From Dehalococcoidia bacterium (GTDB lineage Bacteria; Chloroflexota; Dehalococcoidia; SHYD01; SHYC01): DNA of 33,567 nt. The stretch spans positions 1 to 33,567 of the forward strand of contig SHYC01000004.1 in assembly GCA_009693005.1 (NCBI GenBank), given 5' to 3'. The notes below the pieces were generated by a model, which saw only the letters and a program-made list of their open reading frames with translations, was not told the origin of the DNA and did no database searches. Position 1 is the first letter of the stretch. The number at the start of each line of letters is the position of its first letter. Below, piece after piece: positions 7,658 to 14,898 of this stretch. The position numbers and the translations under genes were made by a program.

Positions 7658-8719
7658 TTAACGCGGAGGTTTCCTCTGGCTGAGCGAGGCCAAAAGAGGA
7701 CTGTCTTTATCTAGATTCTTGAGCATTTCTGCCGTTCCTCTCACGACACACGACAGCGGATCGTCTGCTATGGTGACCGGAAAGTGAGTGTCATGTGAAA
7801 TTCGCTGGTCAAGGCCCTCCAGCAAGGCGCCGCCGCCAGCCAGCACAATTCCACGGCCTATCAAGTCTGCTATCAGTTCAGGAGGCGTGAGCTCGATAGT
7901 GCTGCGAACAGCGTTAACAATTGCGTTTATTGATCCGGATAACGCGTCCCGTATCTCTATGCTGCTGATAGTAACCACTCTTGGCAGTCCGGTAACCAAG
8001 TCTCTGCCCTTTAGCTCCGCCTGTCGCTCTTCTTTTAGCGGGTAAGCAGAGCCTATTTTCATTTTTATATCCTCTGCCGTCCGCTCCCCTACGAGAAGGT
8101 TGTGGCTTTGCCGCGCATAGTCAATTATATCCTGGTCCATCTCGTCTCCGGCGGTCCTGAGACTGATACTGGCCACTATGCCGCCAAGAGAGATGACTGC
8201 CACCTCTGTGGTACCGCCACCGATGTCCACTATCATGCTGCCGCTGGCCTCCCTAACAGGAAGGCCAGCGCCTATAGCCGCCGCCAAAGGCTCCTCGATG
8301 AGAAAGCAAGCTCTGGCGCCGGCGTTTAACGCGGCATCATGTACGGCTCTCCGCTCTACCTCGGTAACACCGCTGGGAATTCCAACGACCAGCCTTGGTC
8401 TATGGATCGAAAACCCATTCCGTCCGTGCGCCTTGTTGATAAAATAGTGGAGCATCCGTTCGGTAGTGTCGAAGTCCGAAATCACGCCATCCCGTAGGGG
8501 CCTAATGGCCACTATTCTGGCAGGCGTACGGCCCACCATCTGCTTTGCTTCAAAACCAATAGCGTGTATCTTCTTAGTCAGCTTGTCTATAGCAACAACT
8601 GAGGGTTCATTTATGACAATGTCTTTACCCTTAACCATAACCAGGGTGTTTGCAGTGCCAAGATCGATACCAATATCATAAGAAAAAAATCCAAGTATGG
8701 TATCTATAGGGTTAAACAA
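7658..8719 (-). CDS. mreB: Rod shape-determining protein MreB
   Basis: MreB is an actin-like ATPase that guides cell-wall elongation beneath the membrane. The 353 residues contain phosphate-1 loop IGIDLGTANTLVMVKG, NEPSVVAID, connect region VVGIPSGVTEVERRAVHDAA, EEPLAAAIGAGLPV, phosphate-2 IVDIGGGTTEVAVISLGGI, the GERTAEDIKMKIGSAYP segment and the adenosine motif RGIVLAGGGALLEGLD. The start is TTG 8719 with GGGAG 7 nt upstream. The N terminus MFNPIDTILGFFSYDIG has the short amphipathic type of extension that anchors MreB to the membrane. A TATAAT-like -10 lies on this strand at 8793-8788, but I see no -35 box at proper spacing. Confidence 0.97.
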   Translation of the reverse strand: MFNPIDTILGFFSYDIGIDLGTANTLVMVKGKDIVINEPSVVAIDKLTKKIHAIGFEAKQMVGRTPARIVAIRPLRDGVISDFDTTERMLHYFINKAHGRNGFSIHRPRLVVGIPSGVTEVERRAVHDAALNAGARACFLIEEPLAAAIGAGLPVREASGSMIVDIGGGTTEVAVISLGGIVASISLRTAGDEMDQDIIDYARQSHNLLVGERTAEDIKMKIGSAYPLKEERQAELKGRDLVTGLPRVVTISSIEIRDALSGSINAIVNAVRSTIELTPPELIADLIGRGIVLAGGGALLEGLDQRISHDTHFPVTIADDPLSCVVRGTAEMLKNLDKDSPLLASLSQRKPPR

Positions 8720-8993
8720 GGGCTAACTCCCGATCAATACGTAGTGCTACTCCCAGACCTCCTGGACGCCCAGCGATTATCGTACTAATTATAACATAAA
8801 GAGTTACTGTCCACGGCTGCTACCAAGTGTGACGAATGGATGACTCATGCACCGTGGCCTTGGCGGATCGGATCGTGGAAAAAGAAGGATGAAGGCAGGT
8901 ATACTGATGACGTGCCAACATTATATTGATCATGTATTGTCAGCGTCGAAGGCACCGGCAATTCCTCGATAATCTCATAAGTAAAGAAGGGCC

Positions 8994-9854
8994 ATGTCCA
9001 AGATCATCACTATGCTCACAGACTTCGGAGAATCGGACGGATATGTGGCATCCATGAAGGGGGTAGTCCTTGTTATAGACCCATCTGCAACTTTGGTGGA
9101 CATCACGCATCAAATCAGGCCGCAAGATGTTATGGCGGCGGCCTTTGTCATCGATACGGCATACTCTTACTTTCCGAAGGGGACTATTCACGTAGTGGTG
9201 GTAGACCCGGGAGTCGGCAGCAACCGCAGCGCTCTCCTGGTCTGCGTTCCGGACTACTGCTTTGTAGCTCCCGACAATGGCGTACTTACAAACGTGGTTT
9301 CTAGATGGCTGCCAACAGTTGGACCACCTTTCCTGAGCGTGGTCGAAACGGAGGATAAAAGAAGTCTCCACAGAGTAGAACTGCCTCATGGATCACCAAT
9401 CTCTATTTACCGCCTTACAGATGAGCGTTACTTCCTTCGCGCAGTCAGCCAGACTTTCCACGGCAGGGATATATTCGCCCCGGTGGCCGCCCACGTAAGC
9501 AGGGGAATACCGCCGGAGGATATTGGCGAGCGAATAAATCACATCCACCTGTTTAGCCTGCCCGTACCCCAAAGTAACGGCGACCTCATAACCGCGGAGG
9601 TGATCCACATTGACCGCTTTGGAAACATGATTACCAACCTGCTGCCTCCGGAGATAGCAGGGGAGATCACGACTGTCGCTGTCGCCGGGCACGTCATCTC
9701 CGGGCTAAGCAAATCTTACCTTGATGGTGGGGACCTCCTGGCGATAATAGGCAGCAGCGGCCGACTGGAGATAGCCGCCAGGAACGGCAGCGCCGCAGCT
9801 GTTCTGGGTCTGGGTGTTGGAGCTAAGGTAGAGGTGAGGGTGCAGCGCAAGTAA
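8994..9854 (+). CDS. SAM hydroxide adenosyltransferase family protein (DUF62)
   Basis: The family hydrolyses S-adenosylmethionine to adenosine and methionine, using water where the related fluorinase and chlorinase use halide. The 286 residues begin IITMLTDFGESDGYVASMKG, the nucleoside-binding start. The Asp-Arg-His set of the hydrolases is visible as Asp71 and Arg78 (VVDPGVGSNR) and His156 (TFHGRDIFAPVAAH). APDNGVL and DRFGNMITNL are further family motifs. The spacing from Asp to His is about 85 residues rather than about 60, owing to an insertion around residues 105-135. Start ATG 8994 has AGAAGG upstream. The gene stands alone, convergent to the glycosyltransferase gene, so its physiological role is not indicated by context. 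Confidence 0.93.
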   Translation: MSKIITMLTDFGESDGYVASMKGVVLVIDPSATLVDITHQIRPQDVMAAAFVIDTAYSYFPKGTIHVVVVDPGVGSNRSALLVCVPDYCFVAPDNGVLTNVVSRWLPTVGPPFLSVVETEDKRSLHRVELPHGSPISIYRLTDERYFLRAVSQTFHGRDIFAPVAAHVSRGIPPEDIGERINHIHLFSLPVPQSNGDLITAEVIHIDRFGNMITNLLPPEIAGEITTVAVAGHVISGLSKSYLDGGDLLAIIGSSGRLEIAARNGSAAAVLGLGVGAKVEVRVQRK

Positions 9855-9867
9855 TGATTGGGACCCG

Positions 9868-10866
9868 CTAGCGTTCTTGAGCTTTAAGAGTCTTCCGATA
9901 TTTCCATCGCCAGATCAGGCCCACAGGATAGCCCGCCATTTTCGCGATGTCTCCGGTCAAGCGTATGACCGGCACCCACGACAACGCTGAAATCTGTTCT
10001 TTTCTTGATGCCTGCCTCAAATATGGCAACAGGCGCGCGTAGGGACGATAAAGGTGGACAGCGCCTCCCAACAACAGCACGGGCCAAAGTGCCTTCCAGC
10101 ACAGGCCAAAGGCGACGGTCGATAAGGCGTAGCCATAAGACAGATAGCGGATAAGATGGCGCTTGGTCCACAAATTGGCTTTACCGTCGCCCCGGGCATA
10201 ACGATAGTACTGCTTGAAAAAGCTCTTCAGGTCGTTCCTGGGGCGGAAATAGACTAGGGCTTCAGGACACCACACGAAAGGCACTCCGGCCTCTTTCAAT
10301 CGCGTGTCGAATACCAGGTCCTCGCAATAGTCCAGCCACGCCGGATAACCGCCTGCCACTCTCCACGCCTCTTTGGAGAAGGCCACAGAACGACTTGAGG
10401 GCAGGAATCTTTGGCCGTCTATGTCCCGCACATTGGGGATGACAGTGGCGCCCATAGCCAGCTCAAAGACGGTCCGAGCGTCCGGCACGAAGAAGCCGCA
10501 CGCCACCAGCAGAGGAGAATCATTGTGATCATGGAAAGGCTTCAGCAAGCTCTCCAGCCAGGTGGGACTGAGCCTCACGCCCGCATCCGTCGCCGCGATG
10601 ATCTCGCAGTCCGTGCTGGTGATGGCCAGATTACGGCCCTGGGATATATTGGCCCCGGGCGCCTCGATCAGCCGCAAGGGCAGCCGCTCCGAATAGCTTT
10701 GCACTATAGAAACAGTGGTGTCAGAGCTTCCGCCGTCCACCAGCACCACCTCATCCGGCTGCCTGGTCTGTTGCAGGATAGACTCCAGCAACGCTCCGAC
10801 GCTGTCCTCTTCGTTGAGAACTGTTGCGATTAGCGCGACCCTTTTTTGTATCCTCTGTCTTCCCAA
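9868..10866 (-). CDS. Family 2 glycosyltransferase
   Basis: The 332 residues include a GT-A type family 2 domain: VALIATVLNEEDSVGALLES, then DEVVLVDGGSSDTTVSIVQ, GANISQGRNLAI and the metal-binding-like ATDAGVRL near residues 92-99. SKEAWRVAGGYPAWLDYCED fits the acceptor region. Hydrophobic stretches late in the protein (ALSTVAFGLCWKALWPVLLL) suggest membrane attachment. Such enzymes move a sugar from a nucleotide donor to a lipid or polysaccharide acceptor. No canonical ATG exists between the upstream in-frame stop and the domain, so TTG 10866 is the best start. It follows the glycoside hydrolase gene by 31 nt on the same strand, which suggests a shared role in making or trimming an exopolysaccharide. 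Confidence 0.9.
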   Translation of the reverse strand: MGRQRIQKRVALIATVLNEEDSVGALLESILQQTRQPDEVVLVDGGSSDTTVSIVQSYSERLPLRLIEAPGANISQGRNLAITSTDCEIIAATDAGVRLSPTWLESLLKPFHDHNDSPLLVACGFFVPDARTVFELAMGATVIPNVRDIDGQRFLPSSRSVAFSKEAWRVAGGYPAWLDYCEDLVFDTRLKEAGVPFVWCPEALVYFRPRNDLKSFFKQYYRYARGDGKANLWTKRHLIRYLSYGYALSTVAFGLCWKALWPVLLLGGAVHLYRPYARLLPYLRQASRKEQISALSWVPVIRLTGDIAKMAGYPVGLIWRWKYRKTLKAQER

Positions 10867-10897
10867 ATTGACTAATCCCGTAAATCTTCTCTAGCCG

Positions 10898-12589
10898 CTA
10901 GCGCGACCCCTGGCCTACGCTTTGCTTGATGACTAACCATCCCATAAATATAGAAACCAGGAGCAGGCCTAACCCGAAAACTCCTTGCCCTATGGAGTCC
11001 CTGCGGCTGTCCACTACCAACGCATCTACCGAGACCTCACCGTCTCCCCGCACCTGCAGCTTCACGCTATGCTCCCGTACCTCAAGGCCGGTGGCTAGGG
11101 AAACCTCTGTATTCTGCTTTTCATTGCTCTTCAGGCTTACGCAGGGGTCTTGACGAACGCCATCTATCTCGACACAGAAGGTACCAGCCCCAGGGCCTTT
11201 TTCCGTCAGCAGGCTTAGTGACGAGCCCTTGAAGGTAAAGCTAAGCGAGTCGCCGGAAGCGCTGCCGACCATCTTGCGCCCTAACTCTGCGTTGCTGTCT
11301 GTTTCGGCAAGCAAGCCGCCGCTGTATCTTAAGGCCCAATTGTCCTCCTGGCGCCTGCCGTAATGGAGGACTGCCGGAGCGTTCGCCACATCTTTATAGG
11401 CGTAATAGACCGGACGGGGAGTGAAGTCCGGGTCTACCATTCTGAAGTAGAAGTTGAGGTCGCCCCGGCTTTCATCGGACACTCTCCTGAAGTGCCAGTA
11501 AAACGCTACCCCTATCCAGGGCCACTCCTCCTGAATCCGTTCGTATGCGGTGGCGGTATACCGCGCCTGCCGCTCTTCGTCCACCCGGCCGTGGACCGCC
11601 GTGGCAGGAAAGTCTATGGGCAGCGCGCTCCAACCCAGCTCCGAAACCCAGATCGATTTGTTGGCGTCCCCATTCTTCACCATAATATCGCGAATTAGCT
11701 GGACGCGGGAGAAGTTGACCTGCTCCGGCGACACTCGTCGGTTGCCTGGCCCCGTCCACAGTCCATAAGCCTGAGCGGATAGAATATCAAAATAGCTCGC
11801 GGCACCGGCGTCGTACATCTTCTGAAGATAAGTGAGATCGCTCTCGTTGTTGCCGTCGGGCGTCCCCAGGGTGGGCGCAAGAGCTGCAGAAAGCACCACC
11901 ACGTCCGGATTCGCCTCTTTCGCCTTTCTATAGCCCTCCTTCAGCAGTTCTGTATATGCGCCGGCATCCGGCGGCTCTCCCCATTCGTCATACAGGTTTG
12001 GCTCGTTCCAGATCTGGACATAGCCTACCTGCCCTTTGTACCGCTTCACGAAGGCGTACACGAAGTCCCCATAGTCCTCGATCTTTCGAGGGCGAGCGTC
12101 ACTGGCTTTGGAGTCTATGCGCGCCCAGAGCGGAGGGAGGTCTAACCGGGCGACCACCTTTAGCCCGTACTCGTTGGCCAGGGCGACAATAAGATCGTAA
12201 TGTTTCCATGAGCTTCCCGGTGGGTCGCCAAACTTGCCTTTGCCATCTCTTTCGATAATTATCCAGGGCGTCTGCTGCCTTATCCAACGGACGCCGGCAT
12301 CCCGCAGCATCTCCATGCTCCGCCTTATCTTACCTTCCTCTACCTCTTGCTCAAAGAAGGTATTGGCCCCATAAGGACTATAACTGGCGTTAGAGACCGG
12401 GACGAGATCTGCGGTATCCAACTGCCTTCTGGGAAGGGAAAGGAGCAGGCCCTTCAACTGCTGGTAGGTTTCCCTCTCGCCGGTATTTCTCTCAAGCCAT
12501 GAAGCTGCTGCAGGGCTGGACAAAAGAGCTACAGAAGAGATAATAACTAGAATCGCGAGGGCAAGTGCTATCTTACGCTCTTTGAACAT
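10898..12589 (-). CDS. Membrane-attached secreted glycoside hydrolase (GH39/GH5-like TIM barrel)
   Basis: The 563-residue protein starts with a signal or anchor helix (IALALAILVIISSVALLSSP) and ends with another hydrophobic helix (GVFGLGLLLVSIFMGWLVI) and a short basic tail, so the bulk probably lies outside the membrane. The barrel carries both retaining-hydrolase glutamates: acid/base Glu196 in IWNEPN and nucleophile Glu317 in WVSELGW. Strand motifs such as WIRQQTPWIIIE and LKVVARLDLPPLWA support a clan GH-A enzyme resembling PslG-type exopolysaccharide hydrolases. A beta-rich C-terminal domain follows (residues about 400-530). Upstream of a glycosyltransferase gene, it may trim a surface polysaccharide during export or biofilm turnover. 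The substrate is not predictable. Confidence 0.88.
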   Translation of the reverse strand: MFKERKIALALAILVIISSVALLSSPAAASWLERNTGERETYQQLKGLLLSLPRRQLDTADLVPVSNASYSPYGANTFFEQEVEEGKIRRSMEMLRDAGVRWIRQQTPWIIIERDGKGKFGDPPGSSWKHYDLIVALANEYGLKVVARLDLPPLWARIDSKASDARPRKIEDYGDFVYAFVKRYKGQVGYVQIWNEPNLYDEWGEPPDAGAYTELLKEGYRKAKEANPDVVVLSAALAPTLGTPDGNNESDLTYLQKMYDAGAASYFDILSAQAYGLWTGPGNRRVSPEQVNFSRVQLIRDIMVKNGDANKSIWVSELGWSALPIDFPATAVHGRVDEERQARYTATAYERIQEEWPWIGVAFYWHFRRVSDESRGDLNFYFRMVDPDFTPRPVYYAYKDVANAPAVLHYGRRQEDNWALRYSGGLLAETDSNAELGRKMVGSASGDSLSFTFKGSSLSLLTEKGPGAGTFCVEIDGVRQDPCVSLKSNEKQNTEVSLATGLEVREHSVKLQVRGDGEVSVDALVVDSRRDSIGQGVFGLGLLLVSIFMGWLVIKQSVGQGSR

Positions 12590-12824
12590 ACTTTAATTGG
12601 TTTACTCTAACCAGAAGTATCCTAATCCTAGGCTGACACGTCTCGTGTGTCAATTTATCGCTGTCGACTATCATAGAAACGAGCGCATCTTAACGGCTAT
12701 AATATTCCCATACACCCTAAGGTAGCGACTATATTGACGTCATGCCTCACCGGGCAAACGTTTCTGCTATGTATGGGCAGGTACTGGTCCAAACACCAAT
12801 AAGCCGAACTGAAATTAAGGTGAT

Positions 12825-13751
12825 ATGAGCGCGCCACTAGATACCGTATTGGAGAACCATAGACTAAAGCAACTCCTAAACAACGGTGCAGTCGTTTTGG
12901 CCATAAGGACGGCTAAGAGCTTTGGAGACCATGATTGTCCCCACATAGCCGCCGGCCTGGCGTACTATTCGTTCTTCTCCGTTTTTCCCCTGACCCTTGC
13001 CCTTATAGCCATGTTCAGCCTAATTGCAGACCCGGAAACTGTGCAGCGGGGCATCGTACGCGCGATAGGAGCATACCTGCCGGGTTCCGCAGATTTTGTG
13101 GCCGAGAACATAAGGACCGTCCTGGAGAACAGGGGCTCTGCAGGAATAATAGCCATCGCGAGCCTCCTGTGGTCAGCTTCCGCCTTCTTCGAGGCGCTGC
13201 AGAAATCTATAAACCGCGCCTGGGACGTAAAAAAGGACAGGTCGTTTATGGGGCAAAAAGTGGTTGAATTCGCTACCCTGCTCGCAGCAGCGGCGCTGTT
13301 GTTCATATCCCTTAGCTTTACCTTTATATCTCTCCGTGTACAAGAGTTGATAAGCGTGTATCTCGGGACAGGGGCAAGCTTTTTCGACCCGATGATCTTG
13401 TCACGACCTCTGACAGTTCTCAATCTTGTCCTGAACCTGCTGCCCATCCCAATTGCATTTTTCATATTCCTGGCCCTCTACCGCTTCATTCCCAATACGA
13501 CCGTACGGGTTACCGATGTTTGGATGGGAGCTCTGGTCGCTGCCATGCTGTTCGAGACCGCGAAGTGGGGCTTTGTATGGTACTTGAGCAATTTAGCGAG
13601 CTATAACCTGGTGTACGGCTCACTCGCTTCGGTCATCGTGCTGTTATTCTGGGCCTATATCTCCGCAGTCATTCTTCTGCTGGGGGCCGAAATGGCCTCG
13701 GCGTATTCCAAGCTCTTTGGGAGTCAGAAGCCGCACGATAGTGGTCAATGA
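12825..13751 (+). CDS. YihY/BrkB family membrane protein
   Basis: This 308-residue integral membrane protein is of the YihY/virulence factor BrkB family, whose exact role is unsettled (envelope function or transport). Seen are the family start DCPHIAAGLAYYSFFSVFPLTLALIAM, ALQKSINRAWDVKKDR in the middle, and the end ASYNLVYGSLASVIVLLFWAYISAVILLLGAEM. About six hydrophobic segments are evident. Ribosome site AAGGTGAT lies immediately upstream of ATG 12825. The next gene begins 9 nt after its stop, so the two are likely co-transcribed. It is divergent from the glycoside hydrolase gene across a gap of 235 nt, in which I see no convincing promoter pair. Confidence 0.93.
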   Translation: MSAPLDTVLENHRLKQLLNNGAVVLAIRTAKSFGDHDCPHIAAGLAYYSFFSVFPLTLALIAMFSLIADPETVQRGIVRAIGAYLPGSADFVAENIRTVLENRGSAGIIAIASLLWSASAFFEALQKSINRAWDVKKDRSFMGQKVVEFATLLAAAALLFISLSFTFISLRVQELISVYLGTGASFFDPMILSRPLTVLNLVLNLLPIPIAFFIFLALYRFIPNTTVRVTDVWMGALVAAMLFETAKWGFVWYLSNLASYNLVYGSLASVIVLLFWAYISAVILLLGAEMASAYSKLFGSQKPHDSGQ

Positions 13752-13760
13752 AGGGCCATA

Positions 13761-14594
13761 GTGACAAAACCATTCTTTATGTTAAGGAGTCCGATGCTGC
13801 CACTCTTGGATAACCTAGACAAACTGGAGCCGTTCCTATCAGCTGGCAGGCCAGCGCTTATGACAGCCATAAACGGCGCCATAAGACACATGGGAGAGGA
13901 GGACATGGAGGACACTATCACCGATCGGTGCCGGCGCCTTTTAGAACAGCTAACGGCGAGGCTGTCCCTGGTAGCGGTAATGACCGGAGGCACGGCCGAG
14001 CGGGCGAGAGAAATGGTTGGTGTCGACGGGATTGTGTATATAGGAAACCACGGACTTGAACGATGGTCGTCCGAGGGGACGATGTACTGGGGTGGGGTTC
14101 AGATGTATACGGAGAGCATCCCGGGTGTCCTGGCCTCTCTACAGGCGAGGTTGAACCTAGACGGGATAACATACGAAGACAACGGCATCTCGGCATCAAT
14201 CTGTTATAGGAACGCGCAAAACACGCAGCTAGCCAGAAACAAGATCGTCGAAGCGCTCTCCGGAGCTCAGAAACAAGGTCTGACCGTAAGGGAGGGCCCA
14301 ATGTTCGTGGAGCTGCGACCGGACGTACCAATGAACGAAAGGCTAGCCGTTATGTCTCTAATGGAAGAGCACAATATAAACGCAGGCGTCTGCCTAGGAG
14401 ACGGCATCACCGATGTAGACAGCTTTAACGGGATGCGCCGCTGGGCATTGGAGAGAAGGCGCTTTGGAGCGACTATAGCCGTTTTAAGCCGGGATGCCCC
14501 TGAAGCGCTTAAGGGCGGAGCACACTATTACCTTAATGGCGTCGACGCCGTAGAGGACTTCCTTGGCTGGCTGGTGCAGAACGTAAAGAATTGA
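13761..14594 (+). CDS. Trehalose-phosphatase-like HAD protein with destroyed catalytic motif I
   Basis: The scaffold is that of the trehalose-6-phosphatase (OtsB) HAD family: IGNHGLERW (94-102), EGPMFVELRP (178-187) and motif IV GDGITDVDSF (213-222) are all in place, and 277 residues is a normal length. Motif I, normally DxDGT, reads TAINGAI: Ala36 replaces the nucleophile Asp, Asn38 the acid/base Asp and Ala40 the Thr. The motif III Lys of the usual NKGxAL segment also looks lost (MNERLAV). The reading frame is intact. I infer a non-phosphatase role such as binding or regulation. GTG 13761 follows the YihY gene by 9 nt, and its stop codon lies inside the -35 box of the next promoter. No trehalose-phosphate synthase gene is nearby. 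Confidence 0.85.
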   Translation: MTKPFFMLRSPMLPLLDNLDKLEPFLSAGRPALMTAINGAIRHMGEEDMEDTITDRCRRLLEQLTARLSLVAVMTGGTAERAREMVGVDGIVYIGNHGLERWSSEGTMYWGGVQMYTESIPGVLASLQARLNLDGITYEDNGISASICYRNAQNTQLARNKIVEALSGAQKQGLTVREGPMFVELRPDVPMNERLAVMSLMEEHNINAGVCLGDGITDVDSFNGMRRWALERRRFGATIAVLSRDAPEALKGGAHYYLNGVDAVEDFLGWLVQNVKN

Positions 14595-14620
14595 CAACCG
14601 TCAGTTGGTTGTGGTATAAC
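14591..14620 (+). promoter_or_regulatory. Sigma70-type promoter P1 for lipoprotein genes 1-2
   Basis: A perfect TTGACA (14591-14596) and TATAAC (14615-14620) are separated by 18 bp. The -35 box overlaps the stop codon of the preceding gene. Between the boxes lies an inverted repeat, ACAACC (14594-14599) and GGTTGT (14607-14612) with a 7-nt spacer, which could be an operator. The sequence after the -10 (CCAAGTAATATATT) nearly repeats that of P2. Confidence 0.75.
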
Positions 14621-14635
14621 CAAGTAATATATTCT

Positions 14636-14658
14636 GGACATGAAGTCCTTTTATGTCC
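14636..14658 (+). other. Leader 1: two mutually exclusive hairpins near the 5' end
   Basis: GGAC (14636-14639) can pair with GTCC (14645-14648) followed by TTTT (14649-14652), a small terminator-like hairpin. Alternatively GGACAT (14636-14641) can pair with ATGTCC (14653-14658). The two structures share the same left arm, so only one can form at a time. This is an attenuator-like arrangement just after the expected transcription start, but the stems are short. Confidence 0.35.
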
Positions 14659-14719
14659 TGACTAAGTGAACGACTTCAACAGCCGGACAACGTCTGCAAG
14701 GAGCATGGGAGGTGTGCTT

Positions 14720-14737
14720 ATGATAGGAGCAGCCTAG
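14720..14737 (+). CDS. Leader 1 mini-ORF (MIGAA)
   Basis: ATG-ATA-GGA-GCA-GCC-TAG is preceded by GGGAGG (14707-14712) with an ideal 7-nt gap. It sits 100 nt after the -10 box and 162 nt before the lipoprotein start. Similar mini-ORFs occur in the other two leaders at matching positions, which is the main reason to take it seriously. The peptide may have no function itself; translation of it could control the leader. Confidence 0.35.
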   Translation: MIGAA

Positions 14738-14898
14738 TAGATGGCCGCGGTAATCAGCCCTTTGACTCTATATCTACCACAACCTGGTTCTTGCAAATAA
14801 AAATGCAGAATTAAAGCTCAGCGCTCGCCACACGAGCTGCTTGAAAAGAAGTCCTCTATTGTGAAGAGGTTTGTAGCAGGGATGAATGGAGATGACCA

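Noticed and set aside
7202-7714. 170-codon plus-strand ORF opposite mreC
   Set aside because: It is a shadow of mreC; the MreC domains fully account for the region.
8788-8813. Minus-strand TATAAT-like box with TGGACA upstream of mreB
   Set aside because: The spacing between the boxes is only 14 bp, too short for a normal sigma70 promoter.
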